A stretch of 35,634 bases of DNA from CAYFJO01 sp964343305 (lineage in GTDB: Bacteria; Planctomycetota; Planctomycetia; Pirellulales; Pirellulaceae): positions 1-35,634 of the forward strand of contig CAYFJO010000064.1 in assembly GCA_964343305.1 (NCBI GenBank), read 5' to 3'. Shown one piece after another: positions 25,901-32,346 of the stretch. Position 1 is the first letter of the stretch, and each line of letters begins with the position of its first letter. Made by a program: the position numbers and the translations under genes. The notes under the pieces were generated by a model. The model did no database searches. It saw only the letters and a list, made by a program, of their open reading frames with translations, and was not told the DNA's origin.

Positions 25901-26029
25901 GACCCAATCGCCGAGGCCAAGCGCCAGGGAGAAATCGTGGCCGTGTTGCACTTGTCGCCGGGACCAAAGGTGAAGTTTGAAAAAGGTGAGAAGTTCTTGA
26001 TCGATCCGAAGAAGACGGGTGCGTATTGA
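19976..26029 (+). CDS. giant Ser/Thr kinase receptor with anti-sigma-type zinc motif, HEAT repeats and BNR motifs (copy 2)
   Basis: The 2017-residue product begins MLTTKCPPREHLEAFAKGWL, aligned with copy 1. H31-x3-C35-x2-C38 is the anti-sigma zinc motif. The kinase domain (about 95-370) has GEGGMGTVY, the VALKIL lysine, HRDIKPSN near 217 and DLGLAL. Three membrane helices lie near 433-452, 479-497 and 519-542. The outer part holds a PEGA-like stretch (about 545-620), HEAT-like repeats (about 638-810 and 855-1048), a charged helical linker (about 1065-1220), BNR/Asp-box motifs (RDGGKTW near 1453, FNEGRAW, VDEGRTW near 1568) and two C-terminal modules (about 1695-1835 and 1895-2008), each with LDPG(L/V)DPIAE. 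It probably receives an extracytoplasmic signal and governs the sigma factor at 19229 by binding or phosphorylation; this is inference from context. A start at 19868 would add 36 repeat-derived residues and was rejected. Confidence 0.9.
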   Translation: MLTTKCPPREHLEAFAKGWLADEEIESVTDHLEACDDCENTVAFFDDDSDTFIEQMREPIEHAEFADEPDFQQAVAAIESFDRDASSTTQPGQLREYQLLDKLGEGGMGTVYRALHNRMQRVVALKILPAHRRDTSSVSRFEREIQAVGKLDHPNIVRAYDAGEDEDMHYLVMELVEGIDLHRLTRQCGQLPVADACELVRQAALGLQHAHEHGLVHRDIKPSNLMLCRTDEWSDKDVQPTVKILDLGLALLQSDEHRHEMTNTGQVMGTLDYMAPEQASDSHAVDIRADIYSLGCTLYKLLAAKSPFSGPSYDTPVKKVMAHAKEAARSMKDIREDVPSRLSDLVDRMLSKDPADRPQSPAELAAVLEPFCVGHDLSAMAEQVDEMPGHDRRIASANEIPILLKDGVVHLPGKGGDVADGHRQGGLCLALGSTSMTVALALLILAVAGLSKAYRLREMGFPSFDGFAAMISESIGWVGYAVPAFVCGLVLLIVSYRQRGQLDSSITPLDERRRPTGVGFFLTAIATIMLITTGALAVFLLNTPHGKLEVRTNDEHVKVEVSHDGKIKIIDTSTKDTIELAAGEYGIRVVGEEKKRFRVDTDRFTIRRDEKVVVRVTLLPSDGDLPTEQEKTPMFGGKPLSYWVAQLKDRDPAFRQKAIEAIVSFGNAGAPPLIKMLEDEDAYARYQAVRGLTELAPTGKQAVPRLIELLDDPKDKTFGKHPDDRTYQQLLICLARFGPHAKSAQDVLVKELKDKDRRKYCALAAWCLGFIEADRDRIVEPLIKLLASEIDDERRAAAYVLGQSKSHAEKITQALAKTLVTPSLNLGSLVNAAPPVSQADELLSGDGMTHVRESHAQTMVLDTLVSFGELADEAILELSRNKTVEARGYAVQALRQRGTSAAINRMVAMRGESSDETAYITSSINSTLYMVAGTNTVAFLQAARTWNADTRANIANALAPNFIDYSGDGTFGVGATPRPRPEQLAKDPKLTIDVLTRAITHIKRFGDHHSIAAAATLALIGSDDAKEALKKLQEHESKKVRDAVAKVLGVASKEPPPKPKPAPDTGIGASMQKRLDKALATVKTALAEAKKLEATDRRRAVEVLMPAMLEAELLDSFDVEDGTELYIKVDAELNRIDPTGNVRRLITSERTAAEIERYVTEALIDIRQSFESTDRTLMKYRTQMQRFRSLAKERVVDPNVKRDIDAHLLATDRKVYGAVTWVKENPVVIESFGLPRERGKIFLAGPTDLNYWLGGMAILSKREFKDNSETDIWIGTSNDKDPKKPYENLTWRKHTTVLSASNPKLMHSGDRVSMPGTIEKLNRNDVRLHVVDFTKPDDSYESNTHHVDLKIDESIVSDLSVEAVLHAQASTRLDEKRWHQSLFYRLGMTEGKKKDRWQLMHVGRSNDGGLSEPRPVTNPIRWPSMKLQPPAVAMSDRHILCFAMNEQDQAVLFRTRDGGKTWNEERVALDDGVKAKKRIPLVMWDRGFFELVYATVSDDIETLGEQFQLFKAQSFNEGRAWQEIRRITEPFEAGLEDWLYAVRAVGGGNEAFVLYKPDADSMRLLATVDEGRTWQDISLADQFDGDLEICAMKMHRDGVMFAGHVYDRSRDENQAQLVFQRISMGRLRLKDDASATANETKVRIALSEPAGAIIRQPNEKGKFDSKPIGFPGEIRLEPGTTSRLKLMGIPKRVGKRFYPTIEIPELSNPSKKFYQAAEISISFTQSDIDRAQYGSLVTKVVVWPRDGGPIQTLVKSTKLNTFFAPDSFEFEGSATGNVEELAEPKEAADDDVPKGDPKNAKVAKDNWLDPGLDPIAEGRKLGTVLAIVRLGNVDFEKRIHLAGKKTPRNGIEWHEPMMPIRIPHTEPRQVHVVKESHDMNRNVTIWEVRFNAPVETPVKASVEFPDLSRRAKTYFAHCALPLRLTANDVETIRDGDLFTKKKSITHVFFIPNPEFTELSLAGVDTLVSTRLDPGVDPIAEAKRQGEIVAVLHLSPGPKVKFEKGEKFLIDPKKTGAY

Positions 26030-26402
26030 TCTTTCGCGGCACAGGCTGCCAGCCGCGTCGTTCGGCTTGCTGGCGGGCCCAGCGAATCGCGTCGCGACGA
26101 CTGCCGAAGCGGCCCCAGATCTTCTTGCTCATCGGCCCGTGAAGTTTTCCGTCTTCCCCACGCCGCAGCGTGTACATCGCCACCAGCGTCACGATTTCGA
26201 TGACCCGCCAACTGAATCCGTCGGCGGTGATTCCCAAGGCGGCATCCAACGGAAACCAACCGTGGCCTTTTCCGCGCCGGGGCCGCAAATAAACCCGGCC
26301 GAAGGTCATCGCGCCGCAAAAGGTTTTGATCGTGCGTTTGGCGAAATTTCGTTCGACCTTCCAGTCACCGAGCCAGGCGGAAACACCGAAATTAGCAGGT
26401 GA
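26030..26402 (-). pseudogene. transposase remnant, ISKra4-like
   Basis: After an in-frame TAA (26405-26403) the minus strand is open and reads VERNFAKRTIKTFCGAMTFG, then GWFPLDAALGITADGFSW, then MYTLRRGEDGKLHGPMSKK and WARQQAERRGW. From memory of the family, the first part matches the N-terminal region and the second a middle region of ISKra4-type transposases, so an internal deletion appears to have joined them. No start codon of an intact gene, no catalytic DDE set and no inverted repeats were found. The frame runs on antisense into the kinase end down to 25875, which is not meaningful. Its edge coincides with the kinase stop codon. Confidence 0.5.
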
Positions 26403-26427
26403 TTATGGTGGAATCACCTATCATTGA

Positions 26428-26634
26428 GTTGCTCGACTGTCTTTTAGCTGGTCTGCGCACAACCTTCATAAAAGTAATCAGCGCAAGCATGAATTGCCGA
26501 CGCAGGTTGTCGCGCTGGGCGACGATGTGCCGCCGGTCGCGATTGGGTTTACACCAGATTCCCTGGCCCGGCTACAAAGACAGTCGAAGAGCGGCGCTTC
26601 GAAGCGATCAACAATGCAATCCGGAAGACGGATT
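26428..26634 (+). pseudogene. possible frameshifted gene relic
   Basis: One frame reads KHELPTQVVALGDDVPPVAI and GFTPDSLARLQRQ, which looks like real protein; from about 26579 the sense continues in another frame as TVEERRFEAINNAIRKTD followed by a stop (TAG ending near 26633). A one-step frameshift would join them. No family was recognised and there is no convincing start. It fills the rest of the 603-base stretch between the giant kinase and the SelA-like gene. Confidence 0.3.
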
Positions 26635-27862
26635 AGTTGGCGACTGCCTTCTCTAGGATTGCTTTCACTCGCGACGCAACGATCTCGTCCTCACTCGGCT
26701 TCAGCATGAACACCGAGATGAGAAATCCGTCGTCGCCCGTTCCGTGGACGCGCGCGGTTGCGATCGGAGGATCACCATCGGCCAGTTGTTGCTTCATTTC
26801 CGCTGGAGTGATTTTGACACGCTTTTCATCCCACAGAATGATCACGTGCGGCACATGATTTGCGATCGGTGGCACGACGCGTTTTGTGTGAACAGACGGA
26901 ATCTTGGCTACCGCATTTTCAATCATCTCGATTCGTCTTTCCCACTCACGCTGTTCCGCGGCGTGATCCAGGTTGGCGAACCGCTCGACCGCGGCCCACA
27001 TTGCGACCATGTCTTCCTTGCAGACCTTCATCCCACGGCCGATGTTGCCGCAGCGCGGCGCGGTGTTCAGTTTGGCCGCCTCAATAAGATCTTTGCGACC
27101 GAGTAGCAGGCCGGCGTCTTGCGGTCCGCGGATGGCTTTGCCGCCGCTAAAGACGACCATGTCATAACCGAGTTTGTTGTATTTCCAAAGTGCGTCGAGC
27201 GGCGGTGTGTCGGCGGCGGCGTCCAGCAGTGTTGGGACATCGTGCTTGCGCGCGACTTCGACCCACTCGCGCTGCGAGATCTTGCTTTCGCCTTCGTGCA
27301 CGTTGTACGAGAACATCATCCTCGTGCGCTCGTTGATCGCGCGCCGAAGGTCATCGCTCGTTTCAACGTCGATCAATTTCACGCCGCAAGACTTCACTTG
27401 GTTGTCGTAACACTCGCGGTGCGATTTTTGGCGGATGACTTCGATGCCCTTTTCGGGCGGCAAAGGCAATCGGCTGACAAGACTTTGATCGCGATAGGTT
27501 AGCGCCGCCGCCGTGCCGACAACGATCCCACCTGCCGCGCCGGTCGTCACGAGTGCCGCTTCGACGTTGAGCAACTTGGCGATGCGTTCGCCAACACGGT
27601 CTTGCAACTCCGGCAAACTGACGAAACTCTGCGCGGCGGCATTCCAAGCCTCGATCACTTCGGGCGGCATCAGCGAACCGCCCAGCGTCGTGATCGTGCC
27701 GGCCGCGTTGATGATTGGCCGGATGCCAAGTGCGCCGTAAACGTCGGGCGTCGTTTGTTCCGATTCGCTTGCCATAGAAGTATCTCGCACGAGCATCGCG
27801 GCCAACGCGCCGCCGGCACTCGTCTTTAAAACCATCCGCCGCGTGACGCCGTTGTCACTCAT
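26633..27862 (-). CDS. exported SelA-like PLP-dependent protein
   Basis: The 409-residue protein belongs to the fold-type I PLP family related to SelA (L-seryl-tRNA selenium transferase) and DgaE-like ammonia-lyases. Landmarks are GIRPIINAAGTITTLGGSLM near 47, LVTTGAAGGIVVGTAAAL, LLDAAADTPP (Asp to the PLP nitrogen) and VVFSGGKAIRGPQDAGLLLG with the PLP-binding lysine. It starts with a twin-arginine signal (TRRMVLKTSAGGALAAML), so it should be exported folded with its cofactor. True SelA is cytoplasmic and about 450-470 residues long, so a metabolic lyase or transferase role is more likely; the substrate is unknown. Its start overlaps the stop of the RidA-like gene (ATGA), forming a two-gene operon. 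Confidence 0.85.
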   Translation of the reverse strand: MSDNGVTRRMVLKTSAGGALAAMLVRDTSMASESEQTTPDVYGALGIRPIINAAGTITTLGGSLMPPEVIEAWNAAAQSFVSLPELQDRVGERIAKLLNVEAALVTTGAAGGIVVGTAAALTYRDQSLVSRLPLPPEKGIEVIRQKSHRECYDNQVKSCGVKLIDVETSDDLRRAINERTRMMFSYNVHEGESKISQREWVEVARKHDVPTLLDAAADTPPLDALWKYNKLGYDMVVFSGGKAIRGPQDAGLLLGRKDLIEAAKLNTAPRCGNIGRGMKVCKEDMVAMWAAVERFANLDHAAEQREWERRIEMIENAVAKIPSVHTKRVVPPIANHVPHVIILWDEKRVKITPAEMKQQLADGDPPIATARVHGTGDDGFLISVFMLKPSEDEIVASRVKAILEKAVAN

Positions 27863-28464
27863 CCTCGCACCTCAAAGATCGCTTCGATTTCACACGGAAT
27901 GTCGCCGGGTAGCGAGACCATGCCGACGGCGCTGCGAGCGCCTTTGCCGTTTTTCTCGCCGAAGATTTCGACCATTAACTCGCTGAAGCCGTTGACGACC
28001 TTTGGTTGGTCTGTGAAATCGGGCGTGCAATTGACCATGCCGAGCACCTTTACCAAACGCACGACTTTGTCGAGGCTGCCCAGCACGTTGCGGACGCTGC
28101 TCAAGACGTTGAGCCCCGTCAGTCGCGCGGCGTCGTAACCTTGCTCGAGCGTCAAGTCATCGCCGACTCGGCCGCGCACCGCCTTGCCATCGACGCGGCC
28201 TGGACCATGGCCCGATGAATAAACCATATTGCCGACGCGCACCGCCGGGATATAAACCGCGACGGGTTTCGGAGGCGGCGGCAACTCGATGCCAAGTTCT
28301 TTGAGACGCTGCTCGGCGGATCCAGCCGCGTTCGCTTCATCGGCATTTGCGGATTTCGGTGAGAAGCTACGAAACAGATTGGGAAGCGTCGCGCCGGCCG
28401 TTACGCCTGCGCCGATCAGCAATGTGTCGCGAAGAAAGGTTCGACGGTCTTGATTTTCTTTCAT
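27859..28464 (-). CDS. exported RidA-family (YjgF/YER057c) protein
   Basis: The 201-residue protein has an N-terminal twin-arginine signal (DRRTFLRDTLLIGAGVTAGA), a short linker, and a RidA-type domain (about 50-200) of the YjgF-like subgroup: NMVYSSGHGPGRVDGK, QGYDAARLTGLNVLSSVRNV, LGSLDKVVRLVKVLGMVNCT and GARSAVGMVSLPGDIPCEIE. RidA proteins hydrolyse reactive enamines or imines released by PLP enzymes. The arginine typical of active RidA lies in the GARSAVG segment. Its coupling to a PLP protein (four-base overlap) with the same export route fits this role very well. It is the first gene of the operon. The 28465-28667 stretch beyond shows nothing recognisable. Confidence 0.88.
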   Translation of the reverse strand: MKENQDRRTFLRDTLLIGAGVTAGATLPNLFRSFSPKSANADEANAAGSAEQRLKELGIELPPPPKPVAVYIPAVRVGNMVYSSGHGPGRVDGKAVRGRVGDDLTLEQGYDAARLTGLNVLSSVRNVLGSLDKVVRLVKVLGMVNCTPDFTDQPKVVNGFSELMVEIFGEKNGKGARSAVGMVSLPGDIPCEIEAIFEVRG

Positions 28465-28667
28465 GAATTTGTTCCTAGATTTAGAGTAACCTTCACCATC
28501 CGCGTGATGATCTCACGAAGCGCTCCGCCACGTGGAGTGATGACGACTATGTCAGCAGTTTCACGATGAGCGGTATCTCTTTGGAGTGGAAGATCCGCTG
28601 TGGTCGCTTTCTGGTATCCGACTCTCTCGAGTGGTCGAAGTCAACAGATTTCTGCGGATTGGGACCT

Positions 28668-29339
28668 CTAATCAACGAATGTCAGAATATCTTGGGAGTC
28701 TGACATGTCGTCAAGCAACGCGTTTGGGTTCTCTTTTTTCAAGTCGTCAGCGGAGAAAATCCCGGTGCAGACGCCGATGGCTTTCGCGCCGATGTGGTGC
28801 GCGCAGCGAATGTCGTTCGGGGTATCGCCGATGACGAAGGTTCGGTCGAGAGAGACCTGGCCGTTGAGATGGTCCTTGGCGGCGGCCAGAGCGGCGGTGG
28901 CGACGTCGTTGCGGTTGTGGTGATCTTCACCGTAGCCGCCGAATGTGAAGTGGTGGTAGAGGCCGAAGTGTTCGAGTTTGATTTGTGCGCCGCGGGGCAC
29001 GTTGCCCGTCAGTAGACCAACCGCGACATCATCGCGAGCCGATAGCGATTCAAGGACACTCGTGACACCCGGAAGGACTTCGCCGTCTTTTTCGGCGAGA
29101 AGCTTAGGGAGCAATCGAAGATAGGAATTGATTAAGCGTTGCCAGTTTTCAAATGAATCTTCAAAACCGTGGCGCTCGAAAAGGCTGCTGGCAATCACAC
29201 GGTCGGTGAACCCGTGGACTGGCACATCCTCGGGATCGTCGACGCCAAACTCTGTTCGCATCGCTTCGCGCAACGACGCTTGGCCCGCGCCGCCGGATCG
29301 TATGAGCGTTCCGTCGATGTCGAATAAGAAAACGTGCAT
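28668..29339 (-). CDS. HAD-superfamily phosphatase, phosphoglycolate phosphatase-like
   Basis: The 223-residue protein has all four HAD motifs: FDIDGTLIRSG (nucleophile and acid Asp, residues about 6-16), LLTGN near 114 (Thr of motif II), a lysine in the following segment, and VIGDTPNDIRCAHHIGAKAI near 168 (motif IV). A helical C1-type cap lies at about 18-90 (FGVDDPEDVPVHGFTDRVIA). This arrangement is that of Gph-type phosphatases, which remove phosphate from 2-phosphoglycolate or similar small molecules; the exact substrate cannot be read from sequence. It is monocistronic and divergent from the secreted propeller gene. Confidence 0.88.
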   Translation of the reverse strand: MHVFLFDIDGTLIRSGGAGQASLREAMRTEFGVDDPEDVPVHGFTDRVIASSLFERHGFEDSFENWQRLINSYLRLLPKLLAEKDGEVLPGVTSVLESLSARDDVAVGLLTGNVPRGAQIKLEHFGLYHHFTFGGYGEDHHNRNDVATAALAAAKDHLNGQVSLDRTFVIGDTPNDIRCAHHIGAKAIGVCTGIFSADDLKKENPNALLDDMSDSQDILTFVD

Positions 29340-29430
29340 CCTGCAAGTCTAGCACGGCACATTCCGCCTTGACACGCCAGCTAGCTGTTGTGCATAGTTT
29401 TGTATTGCCTCAACCCAGAAGGACCAAGCT

Positions 29431-29486
29431 CCAATGACCAATGACCAAAAACTCGCTGTGATCCGTCGTTGGTCATTGGTCATTGG
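29431..29486. repeat. perfect 18-bp inverted repeat covering the start of the next gene
   Basis: CCAATGACCAATGACCAA (29431-29448) and its exact inverse TTGGTCATTGGTCATTGG (29469-29486) flank a 20-base loop. The predicted start codon (29434) lies within the left arm, and the right arm encodes the WSLVIG part of the signal peptide. Confidence 0.9.
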
Positions 29487-30939
29487 GATTTGGACATTCG
29501 GGCAACTCATGGCTGCCATCGTACATGCCCAGGATTTGCCCACCGAAGATGATTACTATCCGATTTTCAAGTTGCCCGTGCCGACAGGCGTCGTGCTGGA
29601 GTGCGGCGGGTTGGAGTTGATGCCGGACGGAAAGCTGGCGGCTTCTTCGCGTCGGGGCGACATTTATACATTCAGCAACCCGTTTTCCGATGACGTCGAA
29701 GAAATCGAGTCGGTGAGATTTGCCGGTGGACTTCATGAAGTTCTGGGGCTGGCTCAGCGCGACGGCTGGTTGTACGCGACTCAGCGTGGCGAAGTCACTC
29801 GTTTGAAGGACGAAGACGGTGACGGCCGTGCGGACATCTTCGAAACCGTTGGCGATGGCTGGGAGATCAACGGCGACTATCACGAATATGCGTTTGGATC
29901 AAATTTCGACAAAGAGGGCAACATTTGGGTCGTGCTTTGTTTGACCGGCTCGTTCAACAGCAATTCGAAGTTTCGCGGCTGGTGTATGCGTGTGACGCCA
30001 GACGGCAAAACGATTCCCACATGCAGCGGCATTCGTTCGCCGGGCGGCATTGGTTTTAATGCGGTGGGCGACGTGTTTTACACCGACAACCAAGGCCCGT
30101 GGAACGGAACAAGCAAATTGAGTTGGCTGCGTCCCGGTTCGTTTCAAGGACATCCGGGCGGCAATCGTTGGTATGACGTCACCGACGGGGTGATCGGTCC
30201 CAAACCAACCGAACCGAAAAGCGGCAGCCGTATCATGGTCGAAGCCAAGAAGATTCCGGAATACGAGCCGCCCTGCATTTTGTTCCCGTACAAAAAGATG
30301 GGGCAATCGGCCAGCGGCATCACCTGTGACACGACGGGCGGAAAGTTCGGTCCGTTTGCCGGACAAGTGTTCGTCGGCGATCAGACGTTTAGCACTGTGA
30401 TGCGTTGTTATTTGGAAAAGGTCCAAGGCCACTATCAAGGTGCGTGTTTCGATTTCCGTCACGGCATCGGTTCGGGGACGCTGGCGATGATGTTGACGGA
30501 CAACGGAAAAATGTTTGTCGGTGGAACCAATCGAGGCTGGGGTTCGCGCGGCAACAAGCCGTTTTCGTTGGAGCGGATCGGCTGGACAGGCAAGGTGCCG
30601 TTTGAAGTGCACGAAATGCGAGCGAAGCCGGATGGTTTCGAGCTGACGTTTACGAAGCCCGTGGATCCGAAAACGGCCGGGGACATCGCATCGTACAAGT
30701 TGCCTACCTACACTTATATCTTCCAAGCCAGCTATGGCAGTCCCGAAGTGGACCACACCGAGGCCAAAATCACCAAGGCTGAAGTCGCCGCCGATGCCAA
30801 GTCCGTGCGATTGTTCGTTGATGGCCTGCAGGAAGGCCACGTCCACGAGCTTCACATGGACGGCATCCGCTCAAACGAAGGCGTACCGTTGCTGCACAAG
30901 GTGGGCTATTACACGCTGAATTACATTCCCGAAAAGTAA
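29434..30939 (+). CDS. secreted beta-propeller, PQQ-type sugar / sorbosone dehydrogenase-like
   Basis: The 501-residue protein has a signal peptide (RRWSLVIGIWTFGQLMAAIV, cut near VHA-QD) and a propeller of NHL/PQQ-dehydrogenase type: GGLELMPDGKLAASSRRGDI, REG-like turns such as VTRLKDEDGDGRADIFE, YHEYAFGSNFDKEGNIWV, SPGGIGFNAVGDVFYTDNQG, FAGQVFVGDQTFS and FVGGTNRGWGSRG. The last 110 residues (from about 390) form a beta domain (GFELTFTKPVDPKTAGDIAS) seen in Planctomycetes secreted dehydrogenase-like proteins. No haem CxxCH motif is present. Substrate and cofactor use are unproven. The start of the frame overlaps a palindromic repeat; an ATG at 29509 would remove most of the signal peptide, so 29434 is favoured. 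Confidence 0.78.
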   Translation: MTNDQKLAVIRRWSLVIGIWTFGQLMAAIVHAQDLPTEDDYYPIFKLPVPTGVVLECGGLELMPDGKLAASSRRGDIYTFSNPFSDDVEEIESVRFAGGLHEVLGLAQRDGWLYATQRGEVTRLKDEDGDGRADIFETVGDGWEINGDYHEYAFGSNFDKEGNIWVVLCLTGSFNSNSKFRGWCMRVTPDGKTIPTCSGIRSPGGIGFNAVGDVFYTDNQGPWNGTSKLSWLRPGSFQGHPGGNRWYDVTDGVIGPKPTEPKSGSRIMVEAKKIPEYEPPCILFPYKKMGQSASGITCDTTGGKFGPFAGQVFVGDQTFSTVMRCYLEKVQGHYQGACFDFRHGIGSGTLAMMLTDNGKMFVGGTNRGWGSRGNKPFSLERIGWTGKVPFEVHEMRAKPDGFELTFTKPVDPKTAGDIASYKLPTYTYIFQASYGSPEVDHTEAKITKAEVAADAKSVRLFVDGLQEGHVHELHMDGIRSNEGVPLLHKVGYYTLNYIPEK

Positions 30940-31029
30940 TCCACAGCACGGACAGGTAAACCGTTGCGACATGTTGCCCGATCGGCTACAAGTGAATGAA
31001 AGCCATTCACGAACCAGGCGAGGGCGATC

Positions 31030-32283
31030 ATGAGCAAGACGACACTGATAGCGGCATCGGTTACGGCTTGGATGACCCTTTTTCTTTCCAACGCGCTGTC
31101 GCAAGAGCTGTTGCAAGGCCACAAAGCGGCGTTGACCTCGTTGGATTTTTCCGATGACGGCAAACTGCTGCTCAGCAACAGTCTCGATGGGCTGGTGCTG
31201 ATCTGGGATGTGGAAAAGCGAGAAGTGAAACGAGCTTTTGGTGCGGCGCGCGGCGATACGGATTTTTTGCCGAACCGGGCGGCCCTGATGCCGGATGGCA
31301 AATCGCTGCTCGTCGCGAGTGCCGCGGGAGGCGTGCAACGATGGGACATCAAGACCGGCGAAGTTCAAGAGAAGGTCGATGCCAGTTTGAGTATAACGTC
31401 GAATCTCGCCGTGTCGCCGGATGGAAAATACGTTGCCTGGGATGATCGAGTACTGGGTGGCATCAAGATTTGGAATGCACGCTTTGACCGGCTCGAAAAA
31501 GTCGGTGTTAAGTCGGAGGCGTTTGGCGGCTTTGTCGAATTCTCGCCCGATGGGACGAAGTTGCTGGCGACCGCCGAACCGAGTTCGATTGGTTTGTGGG
31601 ACATCAAGTCGGGCAAGCAAATCGCCAAAAAGCCCGGACGCCCACAAGCCGGCATGACAATGCGAGCCTCGTTTTCGCCACAAGGCCGCTTCGTCGCCCA
31701 ACCGGCGGGCTTCAATGACAAGGGCAAATCTACCGTGGTTGTCTGGGACGCGCGAATCGGCGAAACCGTCGCCACGTTGACGTCGCCATCGCCTGTGTTT
31801 ATTTCGCACACATCGTTCTTACAAAGAAACGTTGTCGTCACCAGCGGCACGAGCACGGCCATCACATTGTGGAATGTCGACACGGGACAAGTCATCGCCA
31901 CGCTCGGAAAGGAACCCAACGTCGCCGCAGGAACGCTGGCCAAATACAAAGCGCTCGCCGCGCTGGAAGTTTCGCCCGACGGGACACTCGTCGCGACGTG
32001 TGCCAGCGACGGCAACGAAACGGACATCCGATTGTGGGACGTTTCGGAGATCGCGTTGCCGCCGATCGTTCAACCCGCGGCCGTTGCGGGAGCAGGCACG
32101 TCGGACTTTCGCACCTGGACGAGTTCCAACGGCCAATTCAAAGTCGAAGCGATGCTGGTCCAAGTCGACGATGGCAACGTGGTCATGCTCACGCGCCAAG
32201 GCCGCGCGATCACCGTTCGATTGAATCAACTGAGCGACGCCGACCAGCGTTACGTAGCGTCCAGCGAAGAGTCGAAAGATTGA
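31030..32283 (+). CDS. secreted WD40 propeller protein with SHD1 domain
   Basis: The 417-residue protein has a signal peptide (about 1-24, cut near ALS-QE). WD40-type repeats fill residues about 28-345: LTSLDFSDDGKLLLSNSLDG, VLIWDVEKREVK, FVEFSPDGTKLLATAEPSSI, GLWDIKSGKQ and LEVSPDGTLVATCASDGNET with IRLWDV. The C-terminal 55 residues (FRTWTSSNGQFKVEAMLVQV, then RLNQLSDADQRYV) are an SHD1 domain, frequent in Planctomycetes exported proteins. WD40 and SHD1 both usually mediate protein-protein contacts, and no enzyme motif is seen. It is 63 bases before the WD40 kinase on the same strand, so the two could function together. Confidence 0.88.
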   Translation: MSKTTLIAASVTAWMTLFLSNALSQELLQGHKAALTSLDFSDDGKLLLSNSLDGLVLIWDVEKREVKRAFGAARGDTDFLPNRAALMPDGKSLLVASAAGGVQRWDIKTGEVQEKVDASLSITSNLAVSPDGKYVAWDDRVLGGIKIWNARFDRLEKVGVKSEAFGGFVEFSPDGTKLLATAEPSSIGLWDIKSGKQIAKKPGRPQAGMTMRASFSPQGRFVAQPAGFNDKGKSTVVVWDARIGETVATLTSPSPVFISHTSFLQRNVVVTSGTSTAITLWNVDTGQVIATLGKEPNVAAGTLAKYKALAALEVSPDGTLVATCASDGNETDIRLWDVSEIALPPIVQPAAVAGAGTSDFRTWTSSNGQFKVEAMLVQVDDGNVVMLTRQGRAITVRLNQLSDADQRYVASSEESKD

Positions 32284-32291
32284 AACGCGAT

Positions 32292-32338
32292 GCGTCAGTG
32301 AAGACCGTCAACACTCGGCCTCGCTGACGCTTCTTGTT
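32292..32338 (+). terminator. weak hairpin between WD40-SHD1 gene and kinase
   Basis: GCGTCAGTGA (32292-32301) pairs with TCGCTGACGC (32321-32330), 9 of 10 positions, followed by TTCTTGTT. It could be a terminator or another short palindromic repeat. The kinase start follows immediately, so full termination here would require a promoter within a very short space. Confidence 0.35.
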
Positions 32339-32346
32339 ACGATGAC

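Noticed and set aside
26633..27862. Selenocysteine synthesis gene selA, which could have explained the internal TGA
   Set aside because: The protein carries a Tat export signal and lacks selB, selD or tRNA-Sec nearby; the TGA fits a lost Trp codon, not Sec.
28465..28667. Possible gene or RNA in the gap between the RidA-like and HAD genes
   Set aside because: Short, with no convincing frame, hairpin or RNA family features.
29899..30855. Open frame of 318 codons antisense to the propeller gene
   Set aside because: No domain and a biased composition; the plus-strand gene is clearly real.
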